NCBI GenBank assembly: GCA_013911975.1
Contig: JACESF010000001.1
Coordinates: forward strand, 62,001 to 126,000
Direction of reading: 5' to 3'
DNA length: 64,000 nucleotides
Origin: Hyphomicrobiales bacterium
GTDB lineage: Bacteria > Pseudomonadota > Alphaproteobacteria > Rhizobiales > Xanthobacteraceae
In this document: piece after piece, positions 20,628 to 29,783 of the stretch
Layout of the letters: each line of letters starts with the position of its first letter
Position numbering within the stretch: position 1 is the first letter of the stretch
Position numbers and translations under genes: made by a program
The notes under the pieces: model-generated
Database searches by the model: none
Told to the model about the DNA's origin: nothing
The model's input: only the letters and a program-made list of their open reading frames with translations

Positions 20628-22358
20628 GTGGAGCACGGCTTCTGGATCAAGGACGCCTTCGTCTATCTGGTGGCGGCGGGCGTGCTCGTGCCGCTGCTCC
20701 AGCGGGCGCGGATCGGCGCCGTGGTGGGCTTCCTCCTCATCGGCGCCCTGGTGGGGCCGCACGGGCTCGGCCTGCTGGCCCCCAGCATTCCCCTCATCCG
20801 CTATGTGACCATCACCGACGCGCACCAAGTGGCGGTCGTCGGAGAAGTCGGCATCATCTTCCTGCTGTTCCTGCTGGGGCTTGAATTCTCCGGTGCGCGG
20901 CTGTGGGCGCTGCGTCGGGAGGTGTTCGGCGTCGGGCTGCTTCAGGTGCTGTTCTGCGGCGCCGCTCTTGCCCTCGCCGGCATGCTGGCGGGCGGGGAGC
21001 CGGGGACGTCCGTGGTGGTCGGGCTGGCGCTCGCCATGTCCTCCACTGCCGTCGTCATGCAATTGCTGAGCGCCGAGCGCCGGGTTCTGTCGCCCCTCGG
21101 GCGCGGCGCGCTCGCCATCCTGCTCTTCCAGGACCTGATGGTGGTCCCCGTCCTGCTGGCGGCGCAGATCCTGGGCAGTGACGGCGGCAATGTGCTGGCG
21201 CTGATCGCCGTCGCGTTCGGAAAGGCCGTGGCGGCCATCGCGGTGATCCTCGTGGCCGGGCGCTTCGTCCTGGCGCCGCTGGTGACGGCGGCGGCCGGAA
21301 CGGGTGCGCGCGACCTCATCATGGCCATCAGCTTCGTGGTGGTGGCGGGCACGGCGGGCCTCACCCATGCGGCGGGCCTGTCCTCGGCGCTCGGCGCCTT
21401 CCTCGGCGGGATGCTGCTCAGCGGCACCGCCTACCGGCACCAGATCAGCGTCGATCTCGAACCCTTCAAGGGCCTTCTCATCGGCGTGTTCTTCGTCTCG
21501 GTGGGCATGGGGGTGGATATCGCGTCGGTCCTGCCGCGCCTGCCCCTGGTGCTCGTCGGCGTCGCGGTCCTCGTGGCCGTGAAGGTGACGATGACCTATC
21601 TGGCCGCGCGCATCTTTTCCGTCGCCCGGCCCCTGAGCGGCGAACTGGCGCTTCTCCTGGCGCAAACCGGGGAGTTCGCCTTTGTCGTGCTGGGCCTGCT
21701 CTCCGCGACCGGCGTGGTGCCGCAGGACCAGATCAGCCTTCTCGTCTCCATCGTCACCCTGTCCCTGGTCTTCACGCCCGTCATGGCGCGGCTCGGCCGC
21801 TACCTCTACGGCGTGCTGGAGCGCCGCGAGACGGTGGACGGGCTCGCCGCCCCCGCCGCCCCCGTGTCCGGCCATGTGGTGATCGGCGGATTTGGGCGCG
21901 TGGGGCGGATCATCGCCGAGACGCTGGAAGAGGAGGGCGTGCCCTTCGTGGCGCTCGATGCGGATGCCCGGTGCGTGCGCGCCGAGCAGGCGGCGGGCCG
22001 CCAAGTGTTCCTGGGCGACGCGAGCCGGCCTGAAATGCTGGAGCGCGTGAACATCGACGGCGCGAGCGCCTTCGTGGTGACGCTGGACGCCGCGGAGCCC
22101 GCCGACCGGATGGTGCGGGCCATCAAGCATCACAGGCCCGATGCGGTGATCCTGGCGCGGGTGAAGGACGCGGCCCACGCCCGCGCGCTCTCGGCGCTCG
22201 GCGTGTCGCAGGTGATTCCCGAAACCGTGGAGGCGAGCCTTCAGCTGTGCGCGCACCTGCTGCATGCCCTCGGTCTTCGCGAGGAGGATGTCCAGGAGCG
22301 CGTCCAGGCCGCGCGCGACAAGGAGCGCAGCCGCATCGAGATGGGCGCCGACAAGTAG
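20628..22358 (+). CDS. CPA2-family K+/H+ antiporter with TrkA-N domain (KefB/YbaL-like)
   Basis: 576 aa. An N-terminal Na+/H+-exchanger domain with about 12 helices (residues ~5-390; signature stretches GIIFLLFLLGLEFS and SSTAVVMQLLSAERR) is followed by an RCK/TrkA-N domain at about 415-535 with the dinucleotide motif VVIGGFGRVGRII. It probably extrudes K+ or Na+ in exchange for protons, gated by NAD(H) or similar. The start is GTG 20628 after GGGGGGAAGGG; an ATG-like start 21 codons upstream gives a non-conserved basic tail. Confidence 0.88.
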   Translation: MEHGFWIKDAFVYLVAAGVLVPLLQRARIGAVVGFLLIGALVGPHGLGLLAPSIPLIRYVTITDAHQVAVVGEVGIIFLLFLLGLEFSGARLWALRREVFGVGLLQVLFCGAALALAGMLAGGEPGTSVVVGLALAMSSTAVVMQLLSAERRVLSPLGRGALAILLFQDLMVVPVLLAAQILGSDGGNVLALIAVAFGKAVAAIAVILVAGRFVLAPLVTAAAGTGARDLIMAISFVVVAGTAGLTHAAGLSSALGAFLGGMLLSGTAYRHQISVDLEPFKGLLIGVFFVSVGMGVDIASVLPRLPLVLVGVAVLVAVKVTMTYLAARIFSVARPLSGELALLLAQTGEFAFVVLGLLSATGVVPQDQISLLVSIVTLSLVFTPVMARLGRYLYGVLERRETVDGLAAPAAPVSGHVVIGGFGRVGRIIAETLEEEGVPFVALDADARCVRAEQAAGRQVFLGDASRPEMLERVNIDGASAFVVTLDAAEPADRMVRAIKHHRPDAVILARVKDAAHARALSALGVSQVIPETVEASLQLCAHLLHALGLREEDVQERVQAARDKERSRIEMGADK

Positions 22359-22453
22359 CGCGCCCGAAGGGGCCGTCCCGCTTCCGGCCAGAGTTGCCCC
22401 GAGGCTTCGCCCGGCGCGCCGCGAGGGCCTCGCCCCGGCGATCGCCCGCCCGA

Positions 22454-22481
22454 AACGGAAACGGGCGGCCGAAGCCGCCCG
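22454..22481 (-). terminator. Rho-independent terminator of icd
   Basis: On the minus strand CGGGCGGC-TTCG-GCCGCCCG forms an 8-bp stem with a stable UUCG loop, followed by TTTCCGTTT. It begins 36 bases after the icd stop. There is no T-run on the plus side, so it serves icd only. Confidence 0.88.
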
Positions 22482-22516
22482 CTCAGTCTCGAACCGGAAG
22501 CCTTGCGGCTTCAGCC

Positions 22517-23731
22517 TCAGGCCGCCATGGCCTTGGTGAGGTTCTCGGAGATCTTGTCCAGGAAGCCGGTGGTGGAGAGCCACTGCTGGCTGTCGCCGAC
22601 CAGGAGCGCCAGGTCCTTGGTCATGTAGCCGCTTTCCACGGTGTCCACGCAGACCTTCTCCAGGGTGGCGGCGAACTTCGCCAGATCTTCGTTGTTGTCG
22701 AGCTTCGCGCGGTGCGAGAGGCCACGGGTCCAGGCGAAGATGGAGGCGATGGAGTTGGTGGAGGTCTCCTTGCCCTTCTGGTGCTCGCGATAGTGGCGCG
22801 TCACGGTGCCGTGGGCGGCCTCGGCCTCCACGGTCTTGCCGTCGGGCGTCATCAGCACGGAGGTCATCAGGCCGAGCGAGCCGAAGCCCTGGGCCACGAT
22901 GTCGGACTGCACGTCGCCGTCATAGTTCTTGCAGGCCCACACATAGCCGCCGGACCACTTGAGCGCGGAAGCGACCATGTCGTCGATGAGGCGGTGCTCG
23001 TAGTGGATCTTGCGCTTCTCGAACTCGGCCTTGAACTCGGCGTCGTAGACCTCCTGGAAGATGTCCTTGAAGCGGCCGTCATAGGCCTTCAGGATCGTGT
23101 TCTTCGTGGAGAGATAGACCGGGTAGTTCCGGATCAGGCCATAGTTCAGCGACGCGCGGGCGAAGTCGCGGATCGAGTCATCCAGATTGTACATGGCCAT
23201 GGCCACGCCGGAGCTCGGGAAGTTGTAGACGTCCTTCTCGATCTTCGTGCCGTCCTCTCCCACGAAGGAGATGGTCAGCTTGCCCTTGCCGGGCACCTTG
23301 AAGTCGGTGGCGCGATACTGGTCGCCGAACGCATGGCGGCCCACCACGATGGGCTGGGTCCAGCCGGGCACGAGGCGCGGCACGTTCTGGCAGATGATGG
23401 GCTCGCGGAAGATCACGCCGCCGAGGATGTTGCGGATCGTGCCGTTGGGCGACTTCCACATCTCCTTGAGGTTGAATTCCTGCACGCGCGCTTCGTCGGG
23501 CGTGATGGTGGCGCACTTCACGCCGACGCCGTGCTTCTTGATGGCCTCGGCCGCGTCGATGGTGACCTGGTCGTTGGTGGCGTCGCGGTTCTCGACCGAG
23601 AGATCGTAATATTCCAGATCGATGTCGAGATAAGGATGGATCAGCTTGTCTTTGATATACTGCCAGATGATCCGGGTCATCTCGTCGCCGTCGAGCTCGA
23701 CGACGGGGTTAGCCACCTTGATCTTCGCCAT
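22517..23731 (-). CDS. icd: NADP-dependent isocitrate dehydrogenase
   Basis: 404 aa, the homodimeric eukaryote-like type common in alphaproteobacteria. It oxidatively decarboxylates isocitrate to 2-oxoglutarate in the TCA cycle. Seen: N-terminal [23 protein letters not shown], substrate loop [20 protein letters not shown], the metal-binding [20 protein letters not shown], and the NADP-binding [13 protein letters not shown]. It ends in a clear terminator and is divergent from the TrmJ-like gene. Confidence 0.96.
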   Translation of the reverse strand: MAKIKVANPVVELDGDEMTRIIWQYIKDKLIHPYLDIDLEYYDLSVENRDATNDQVTIDAAEAIKKHGVGVKCATITPDEARVQEFNLKEMWKSPNGTIRNILGGVIFREPIICQNVPRLVPGWTQPIVVGRHAFGDQYRATDFKVPGKGKLTISFVGEDGTKIEKDVYNFPSSGVAMAMYNLDDSIRDFARASLNYGLIRNYPVYLSTKNTILKAYDGRFKDIFQEVYDAEFKAEFEKRKIHYEHRLIDDMVASALKWSGGYVWACKNYDGDVQSDIVAQGFGSLGLMTSVLMTPDGKTVEAEAAHGTVTRHYREHQKGKETSTNSIASIFAWTRGLSHRAKLDNNEDLAKFAATLEKVCVDTVESGYMTKDLALLVGDSQQWLSTTGFLDKISENLTKAMAA

Positions 23732-23948
23732 GTGGACGACCTTTCGGGGCGCTCTGAGAGCGATTTGGGTTTAAGGGCCTTGTGGCGCGGCGCGCGCCCC
23801 ACCTCATGCCGCCGCCATTGATCCCAGCCGGGCCGCTATAGCACTCGCAATCGCGAGAAAGAAGCCGGTCGCGGCAATTGCGGCGCGGAATGCGCGCGCG
23901 GCGCGCCGGGGCCTCGACATGGCGGCGTTTGCGGGGCAAGAGAGCCTC

Positions 23949-24812
23949 ATGCCCGGTTCCGGAACAGACAGCACGAAGCCCTGGGCCGAAGGCGGCCCGC
24001 TGGTCATCCTGGTGGAGCCCCAGCTCGGCGACAATATCGGCTCGGCCGCGCGCGCCATGGGCAATTTCGGCCTGTCGCGCCTGCGCATCGTCAACCCGCG
24101 CCAGGGATGGCCGGACGAGCGCGCCCGCATCTTCGCGGCCGGTGCCGACCGCATCCTGGAGAATGCCCAGCTCTTTCCCGACTTGCGCGCGGCCCTGGCG
24201 GATGTGAACTTCGCCTTCGCCACCACCGCCCGCGAGCGCGGCATGGCGAAGCCCGTGCTGGGGGCGGATGCCGCTGCCGCCGACACCATCGCCCGCCTCG
24301 CCGGCGGCGAGGAGGTGGCGCTGGTGTTCGGCCGTGAGCGCACCGGCCTCTATACGGAGGAGGTGTCGCTGTGCGACGCCATCCTCACCTTGCCCGTGAA
24401 TCCGGCCTTCGCCTCGCTCAATCTCGGCACCTGCGTGGCGGTCACCGCCTATGAATGGTTCAAGGCGGCGAGCGGCGGCGCGCTGCCCTTCGCTCCGCCG
24501 GATCGCTCGCCGCTGGCGGAGAAGAAGGACCTGTTCGCCTTTTTCGGCCATCTGGAAGGGGCGCTGACCGAGGCGTCCTTCTTTCGCTCGGTGGAGAAGC
24601 AGCCCTCCACCACGCGCAACATCCGCAATATCTTCCACCGCATCGCTTTGACCAAGCAGGACCTCGCGACGCTGCACGGCATGATCACGGCCCTGGTGGA
24701 GGGACGCGCAGGGCGGGAAGCGCGGAAGGAAGCGCACAACGCCGCCGCCGCCGCGCGCAAGGCGGAACGCGTTGCGGCGCAAGCCCCGGAGCGCAAAGAC
24801 GGCGAGGGGTGA
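23949..24812 (+). CDS. TrmJ-like RNA 2'-O-methyltransferase (SPOUT)
   Basis: 287 aa. SPOUT/TrmH-type fold: motif 1 VILVEPQLGDNIGSAARAMGNFG, motif 2 VALVFGRERTGLYTEE and motif 3 LPVNPAFASLNLGTCVAVTAYEW, all strongly conserved in TrmJ, which 2'-O-methylates position 32 of tRNAs. The C-terminal ~50 residues are Ala/Arg/Lys-rich. ATG 23949 is preferred (homologues start shortly before the TKPW..GGP stretch), but ATG 23919 would add ten residues. It lies just upstream of the initiator tRNA gene. Confidence 0.85.
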   Translation: MPGSGTDSTKPWAEGGPLVILVEPQLGDNIGSAARAMGNFGLSRLRIVNPRQGWPDERARIFAAGADRILENAQLFPDLRAALADVNFAFATTARERGMAKPVLGADAAAADTIARLAGGEEVALVFGRERTGLYTEEVSLCDAILTLPVNPAFASLNLGTCVAVTAYEWFKAASGGALPFAPPDRSPLAEKKDLFAFFGHLEGALTEASFFRSVEKQPSTTRNIRNIFHRIALTKQDLATLHGMITALVEGRAGREARKEAHNAAAAARKAERVAAQAPERKDGEG

Positions 24813-24942
24813 GGGCAGCGATGTCCACAGGCATCGCTGCCATGCGATAAATTTCTCGCTCCAGGGGTTTCAATTGGCGGCCCCCGGGGCTACATACGCC
24901 TCACCGACGCGGCCGGTTCGCCGGCTTACCAGTCGGTTCTGA

Positions 24943-25019
<77 letters not shown>

Positions 25020-25036
25020 TCGGTACCATACTATTG

Positions 25037-25065
25037 CGGCCCCGTTCGGATTTCCGAGCGGGGCC
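25037..25065 (+). terminator. Terminator of the initiator tRNA
   Basis: CGGCCCCG pairs with CGGGGCCG, with an inner TCGG/CCGA stem and an ATTT loop, followed by TTTTGGTTT. It begins 18 bases after the tRNA. Confidence 0.9.
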
Positions 25066-25196
25066 GTTTTGGTTTCTGCGGGTCGATTTTCCCAGCCTCT
25101 GGCCACGGGCGGCGCCGGGATTTCCATTCGATCGGCACATGATGAAACGCCGATGCGGTCCCGGGCGTTGGGTTCCAGACCCAGGAAGGACCGCTC

Positions 25197-25379
25197 ATGA
25201 GCACGACCGCCTCAAAGATCGAAAAGCGAAACCCGCCCCCTTCCGCAGCCGAAAAGCCCGGTGAACGCACGCCGCCGGTGGAGGCGATGGGCGCCCGCAT
25301 GAAGGCCCAGCCCGAGCGCAAGAAGCCGGCGGGCATCGGCGGGGCGCCCAGCCCCGTGGGCGAGAACGATCTCGCTTGA
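25197..25379 (+). CDS. Small polar protein of unknown function
   Basis: 60 aa. ATG 25197 has AGGAAGG eight bases upstream and codons are strongly G/C at third positions like neighbouring genes, which argues for a real gene. The protein is hydrophilic, rich in Pro, Lys, Glu and Ala (MSTTASKIEKRNPPPS... ending PVGENDLA), probably disordered, with no signal peptide or membrane helix. I do not recognise a family. It stands alone between the tRNA terminator and a bidirectional hairpin. Confidence 0.5.
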   Translation: MSTTASKIEKRNPPPSAAEKPGERTPPVEAMGARMKAQPERKKPAGIGGAPSPVGENDLA

Positions 25380-25543
25380 GGGGCGCAGGCCGGTTCTTGC
25401 CGCCCCGTCGCGGGTGATGAGGGAGAGGGGAGCGGGGCAACCCGTCGCGGCGCTGTGAACCGCTCCTGCGCGCATGCCTGACGCTGCCGATATACGAGCG
25501 TCAGTCGTTCCCTTCGATGCGCCCAAAGACACGCGTGCGGCAA

Positions 25544-25594
25544 CAAAAAAGCCCCGCTGCGAGGCGAGGCTTTTCGTTCAGCGTAGCGCGGGGC
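25544..25594. terminator. Bidirectional terminator-like hairpin
   Basis: On the plus strand AAAAAAGCC...GGCTTTT forms a terminator 165 bases after the small ORF. On the minus strand a stronger form exists: AGCCCCGC pairs with GCGGGGCT immediately followed by TTTTTTG. No minus-strand gene lies upstream of it for more than 1.8 kb; see findings. Confidence 0.7.
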
Positions 25595-25914
25595 TGCAGT
25601 ACATCCGTGCATTCCCCGATTAGACGATCTTTCAATCGATCCGCTCGCTGAGTTGAAATCTTATCGCTGCGCATTTTGTCCTAATGATGGCGGCGTCTGC
25701 GCTTTTTTAAATCTGGAACCGATCCAGGGTTCACCTCTGCTCATCGCCGCTCCTGCCTGCGCAAGGCTTTCCGCGGGCGGCGGGGTAGATAGCGGCGGGG
25801 GCATGGCCCATTGTGGGGAGCCGCGATGGCCGTCGAATCGGACGCCGCTGTGGTTTGTATCCAGACAAGATCGGCGGGCGTGAACGGGCGCCCGCGCGGG
25901 CAGGGAGGGGCAGG
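25595..25914. other. AT-richer intergenic stretch before the hydrolase gene
   Basis: 320 bases with no convincing ORF. The first ~120 bases are much richer in A+T than the genome (for example TTGAAATCTTATCG). It probably contains the hydrolase promoter on the plus strand and possibly a small RNA promoter on the minus strand; neither could be assigned confidently. Confidence 0.4.
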
Positions 25915-27390
25915 GTGCAGTTCGTGAAGGTGTTGGCGCGGTTCGCGGTGCGGCTCGCCGTGGTGGTCCTTGTCCTCGTCGCGGTGGGGCTCGCCTTCCG
26001 GGCGTTCGACACCTGGCGTGGGCCTCAGCTCTCGCTCTGGCACACCTATGAGCCGCCGGAGATGAGCGTGGCCGAGCTGGACCGCGCCGATTGGGCGGCC
26101 TATCTCGACGCCGAGGCGCGCCTGTTCACGGCGGTGCGCGCCAATGTGTCGGACAAGCTGCCCGAGGCGGAGCGCACGCCGCTGAACCGCTATTTCACCG
26201 GCGCGCGCAATTATCCCGGCCGCTTCGCCGCCGATTGGAACCGCTCCTTCGTGATCCAGCCGTCCGGCCCGGTCCAAGGCGTGGTGGTGCTGCTGCACGG
26301 CCTCACGGATTCCCCCTACAGCCTGCGCCACTTCGCGCGGCTCTATGCCGACCGGGGCTTCCTCGCTTTGGGTCTCCGGCTGCCCGGCCACGGCACCGTG
26401 CCGGGCGCGCTCACCGACATCCATTGGGAGACCTGGACCGCGGCGGTGCGGCTGGTCATGCGCGAGGCGCGGCGGCTGGCGGGCCCGGGCAAGCCGGTGC
26501 ACCTCGCGGGCTATTCCAATGGCGGGGCGCTGGCCGTGCTCCACACGCTGGACGCGCTGGCGGACCCTGCCCTGGTGAAGCCCGACCAGATCGTCCTCGT
26601 CTCGCCCATGATCGGCATCACGCCGTTCGCGCGGTTCGCGGGGCTGGCGGCGCTGCCGGCCTATCTGCCCGGCTTCGCCGCCGCCAAGTGGCTGGACCTG
26701 ATGCCGGAATTCAATCCCTTCAAGTACAATTCCTTCCCCGTGAACGCCGCGCAGCAATCCTACGCCCTGACCCAGGTGGTGCAGGCCCGCATGGCGGCCG
26801 CGTCCGGGCGCCTCGCGGACTTCCCTCCGGTGCTCACCTTCCAGTCGGTCGTCGACCATACGGTCAGCACCGAGGCCGTGGTGAACGGCCTGCATATGCG
26901 CCTGCCCCCGGGCCGGGGCGAACTTGTGCTGTTCGACGTGAACCGCGCCGCCACCCTCGATTTCCTGCTGACGGACGAGGCGAAAGGCGCCCTGCGGCGG
27001 CTTCTGCCGGCGGCGCCGCGCCCGTTCCGCAGTGTGGTGGTGGCCAGCACGGCGGACGGGCAGGCCGAAGCGCAGGTGGTGGAGGCGGGCGCGACCGGCG
27101 TCGCACGACAGGCGCTGCCGCCGCCCCTGGCCTATCCGCCCACCATCTATTCCCTCTCCCACGTCGCTATGCCGTTTCCGGTGTCCGACGGCCTCTACGG
27201 GATATCGCCGGACCCGGCGGAGGATTTCGGGATTCGCCTGGGCGACCTCGTGGCGCGGGGAGAGCGGGGCACGTTCACGGTGAGCGAGGAGGTGCTGATG
27301 CGCATCGCCTCCAACCCGTTCCTGCCCTTCATGCTGGAGCGGGTGGGCCAGACCCTGCCGGGGGGACCGCAGCCGGCGGGCGCGCGGTAG
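25915..27390 (+). CDS. Membrane-anchored alpha/beta hydrolase
   Basis: 491 aa. GTG 25915 lies six bases after GGGAGGGG; the upstream frame is basic and non-conserved. Residues ~5-28 are a membrane anchor or signal (LARFAVRLAVVVLVLVAVGLAF). The hydrolase core has VVVLLHGLTDSPYSLRHFARLYADRG (oxyanion region), the nucleophile elbow GYSNGG with Ser near residue 201, and an Asp in FQSVVDHTVS; it resembles serine aminopeptidase/lysophospholipase proteins. The acid and His order fits the family. The active site probably faces the periplasm; substrate unknown. Its stop is 6 bases from the convergent downstream gene. Confidence 0.8.
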   Translation: MQFVKVLARFAVRLAVVVLVLVAVGLAFRAFDTWRGPQLSLWHTYEPPEMSVAELDRADWAAYLDAEARLFTAVRANVSDKLPEAERTPLNRYFTGARNYPGRFAADWNRSFVIQPSGPVQGVVVLLHGLTDSPYSLRHFARLYADRGFLALGLRLPGHGTVPGALTDIHWETWTAAVRLVMREARRLAGPGKPVHLAGYSNGGALAVLHTLDALADPALVKPDQIVLVSPMIGITPFARFAGLAALPAYLPGFAAAKWLDLMPEFNPFKYNSFPVNAAQQSYALTQVVQARMAAASGRLADFPPVLTFQSVVDHTVSTEAVVNGLHMRLPPGRGELVLFDVNRAATLDFLLTDEAKGALRRLLPAAPRPFRSVVVASTADGQAEAQVVEAGATGVARQALPPPLAYPPTIYSLSHVAMPFPVSDGLYGISPDPAEDFGIRLGDLVARGERGTFTVSEEVLMRIASNPFLPFMLERVGQTLPGGPQPAGAR

Positions 27391-27396
27391 GGGAGC

Positions 27397-28722
27397 CTAC
27401 TGGGCGGCGATCCGTGGCGCGGCGGCTTCCGGCAATGCGGCCTCGCTGAGCGTGGCGGCGCCGAAATCGCGCTTCAGGGGCGCCGTCGCGCCCACCAGCC
27501 GGGCGAGCACCGTGTCCAGCTTGGCCGCCTCGTTGGAGCACATGTCGAGGGTGTAGGTGGGGCTGCTGGCGGCGGAGAGGCGGAGCGAGCCCAGCATCTT
27601 GGGATAGTCGCGCGTGCTCTCGTCCCACAGCACGTCGAGGTCGGTCTCGGCGCGCAGGCGATGCTCCAGGGTGGTGATGCCGGCCTTGAACTGGCCCATG
27701 CGGCTGTCGTCCACCGGCTCCAGGCGGACGGTCTTGAGGGATTCCACGCAGGCCAGCACCCGAGAATACTGGAAATACACCTTGCGCATCGCCGTCTGCC
27801 GCTCCGCCTTGCGGGCCGCCGCTTCGGCGTCCTTCAGGCTGGGCAGCTCGCGCGCGCCCCAGTCGTCGCGCAGCAGCACATAGACGTCCGTGGGCAGGGG
27901 GATGTCCGCCGCCGCCTGCGTGAAGGCGAGATAGTCGAAGCCGGCCGCATCGCCTGCTGCGAGGGTCGCCCGGCCCATCTCCGCCCCGTCGAGGGCCTGG
28001 GGCTGGAAGCAGTCGAGCCGCTCGCGGGTGGGGTAGCGGATGGTGGGGGTCAGCGCCGACTGATGGTCGCGCCCGAAGGTGGAGACGAGCGCGAACAGGG
28101 AATCGGCGTGCTTGGAGAGCGTGACGCACAGGCTTCCCACATCCGGCCGATCGGCCGCGGGGCGCGGCGCTTCGATCTGCGCCAGGGCCGAGGCGAGGCC
28201 CGCATGCCGCAGGCATCGCGAGACGGCCTCCGGCGTCAGGGCACGCGGGTCGATCTCCACGAGGAAGCGGCGGTCGGCAATGCGCACGCCCACATATTTC
28301 GACGTGGCCACCTGGAGGAGGATCAGGCGGGTCTGGATCGCGAGCGCGCGCAGCGCGCTGGCGCGGGAGGCGGTGGTGAGATCGGCGATGGCGATGAAGA
28401 AGCCGGGCTGATCCCCGCCGGGGACCGTGCCCCAGCTCTCCGGCAGCGCCAGCACGCCCGGCATGCTGTGCCGGTCGAGATCGAAGAAGTGGGCGCGGCG
28501 CACGAAGTCGGAATTGTTGAAGAGCGTCACTCTGCCCGAGGCGGCGCGGCCGGCCCGGGAGGTGTCCACGAACGGACCCACGATGCCGTCGTCGCGGCAG
28601 ACCAGATCCACAGATATCTCGGCATTCTCCCGCGCGGAGAGGGGAATGGACACGCGGGATTCTGCTGCGCATGTTGCGGTGCAGCATAAAAGCGTAAGCA
28701 AGACTGCGATGAAACGCTGCAT
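27397..28722 (-). CDS. Exported protein of unknown function
   Basis: 441 aa from ATG 28722, with a signal peptide (MQRFIAVLLTLLCCTATCAA). Codon use matches the genome. No family recognised. The mature protein has seven or more Cys residues scattered through it (VCRDD, SRCLRHAG, SLCVTL, LDCFQP, LACVESL, DMCSNEA), a mixed alpha/beta look, and a C-terminal Ala-rich tail (AALPEAAAPRIAAQ). It is probably periplasmic. Divergent from the lasso-peptide operon across an AT-rich gap and convergent with the hydrolase; no functional link is evident. Confidence 0.6.
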   Translation of the reverse strand: MQRFIAVLLTLLCCTATCAAESRVSIPLSARENAEISVDLVCRDDGIVGPFVDTSRAGRAASGRVTLFNNSDFVRRAHFFDLDRHSMPGVLALPESWGTVPGGDQPGFFIAIADLTTASRASALRALAIQTRLILLQVATSKYVGVRIADRRFLVEIDPRALTPEAVSRCLRHAGLASALAQIEAPRPAADRPDVGSLCVTLSKHADSLFALVSTFGRDHQSALTPTIRYPTRERLDCFQPQALDGAEMGRATLAAGDAAGFDYLAFTQAAADIPLPTDVYVLLRDDWGARELPSLKDAEAAARKAERQTAMRKVYFQYSRVLACVESLKTVRLEPVDDSRMGQFKAGITTLEHRLRAETDLDVLWDESTRDYPKMLGSLRLSAASSPTYTLDMCSNEAAKLDTVLARLVGATAPLKRDFGAATLSEAALPEAAAPRIAAQ

Positions 28723-29070
28723 GACGCGCGCCAAATGACTACCTCGGTACCAAACTTAATTTTCCGTGTCCGTCTGGCAATAGACGATGCATCCAATTTG
28801 GCGGCGATCCCGCAACGATGCATTTCAAGTTGTGCTGCGCTGCGTCGCTCAACCAATTCGGCTGGGATCGGGCGCCGCATTGTTTCGCGATACACCCTAA
28901 ATCTCTTGAGTGATGATTTGATGATTGGAGGATATTGTTTTTATAACGATTACGAATATCAAATGTGTCTACTTAATATTTCAAGTATTTACTTCGCGTA
29001 TCGCGGTTGTTTGGTCTCCGTTGTTTGAGTTCGGGGAGGTGTTCTGATAGAAAAATGAAAAGGATGCCCG
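28723..29070. other. AT-rich divergent region upstream of the lasso operon
   Basis: 348 bases, clearly richer in A+T than the surroundings, especially 28885-29060. It must hold the promoter of the B1-B2-kinase-cyclase operon and of the divergent exported-protein gene. A plus-strand frame is open over 28735-29028 (97 codons) but lacks a ribosome site, and its composition is unlike the neighbours, so I do not call it a gene. No lasso precursor motif was found in any plus-strand frame here. Confidence 0.5.
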
Positions 29071-29349
29071 ATGGTCATGTGTCCGGATATGCGCATTCTG
29101 GCTTCGGTGGACGTGCTAGCCGCCGAAACCGGGGGGGAGGTGGTGGTGATGGACCCCCGGTCCGGGCACTATTTCACCTTCGAGGGTGTCGGATCTGACA
29201 TCTGGCGGCGCCTGTCGTCCCCCATCGAGGTGGCCGAGCTCTGCGACGCGCTCGTGCGCGACTACGACGCCCCCGAGGGGGAAATCCGCGCGGCGACGCT
29301 GGCCTTCCTGGAAGAGATGCTCGAAATGCGTCTCATCGTCCTGGCATGA
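29071..29349 (+). CDS. PqqD-like RiPP recognition protein (lasso B1)
   Basis: 92 aa. PqqD/RRE fold: a small beta-strand set (ETGGEVVVMDPRSGHYFTFEGVG) followed by SDIWRRLSSPIEVAELCDAL and a C-terminal helix. In lasso peptide pathways the stand-alone B1 protein binds the precursor leader and delivers it to the B2 protease. ATG 29071 is used; ATG 29077 is possible. The stop overlaps the start of the B2 gene (ATGA), the first of three such overlaps in this operon. The protein looks full length and the key hydrophobic positions are kept. Confidence 0.88.
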   Translation: MVMCPDMRILASVDVLAAETGGEVVVMDPRSGHYFTFEGVGSDIWRRLSSPIEVAELCDALVRDYDAPEGEIRAATLAFLEEMLEMRLIVLA

Positions 29350-29783
29350 TGCGGCGCCGGCTCCAGGCGGCCGAGGCCGGCGGGGCGTTGCTGCTCGCCT
29401 TTGTCCTGGTCTTCGTGCTGCCCTTCCGCATGCTGGCGGGGCTCATGGGGGCCTCCGTCCCTCGGGACGTCGCGCCTGCCGGCGGTGCCGCGCGGGTGGC
29501 ATCCGGCCTCGCCCTGGCCCGGCGCGTGCAGCGGGCAGCGGCGGCCGTCCGGCCGCAGGCGACGTGCCTCGTCCAGGCCGTCGCCCTCTGGCTGCTGCTG
29601 CGACGGCGCGGTCTCGATGGGCATGTGCGGCTGGGCGTTCTGCGCGAGGGGGAGGCGTTGCGCGCCCATGCCTGGGTGGATGTGGCGGGGGTGACGGTGC
29701 TCGGCGGCCAGGAAGCGGCCGGCTACAGCGCCATCGCGGACCTGGGCGCCGGCCGTGATGGCGCCCCGCGGCGCTCGGCATGA
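29346..29783 (+). CDS. Lasso peptide leader protease (B2, transglutaminase-like)
   Basis: 145 aa. Matches the lasso biosynthesis B2 family: catalytic Cys74 in RPQATCLVQAVALWLLLRRRG, His108 and Asp112 in LRAHAWVDVAG, the papain-like Cys-His-Asp triad. An N-terminal hydrophobic helix (LLLAFVLVFVLPFRML) is usual. It cuts the leader from the precursor to expose the alpha-amine of core residue 1. ATG 29346 overlaps the B1 stop and a second ATG follows at once. The stop overlaps the kinase start. Confidence 0.9.
   Translation: MMRRRLQAAEAGGALLLAFVLVFVLPFRMLAGLMGASVPRDVAPAGGAARVASGLALARRVQRAAAAVRPQATCLVQAVALWLLLRRRGLDGHVRLGVLREGEALRAHAWVDVAGVTVLGGQEAAGYSAIADLGAGRDGAPRRSA

Noticed and set aside
26202..27665. 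Long antisense frames over the hydrolase and other genes
   Set aside because: High GC content leaves antisense frames open; proteins are low-complexity and unlike any family.
28735..29028. 97-codon plus-strand open frame upstream of the B1 gene, considered as the lasso precursor or a small protein
   Set aside because: It has no ribosome site, its codon use is unlike the genome, there is no Thr at -2 before a Gly/Ala with Asp/Glu 7-9 residues on, and it begins at the divergent promoter. Its C-terminal piece starting at 28921 has GYCFYNDYE, which looks ring-like, but the residue at -2 is Ile.
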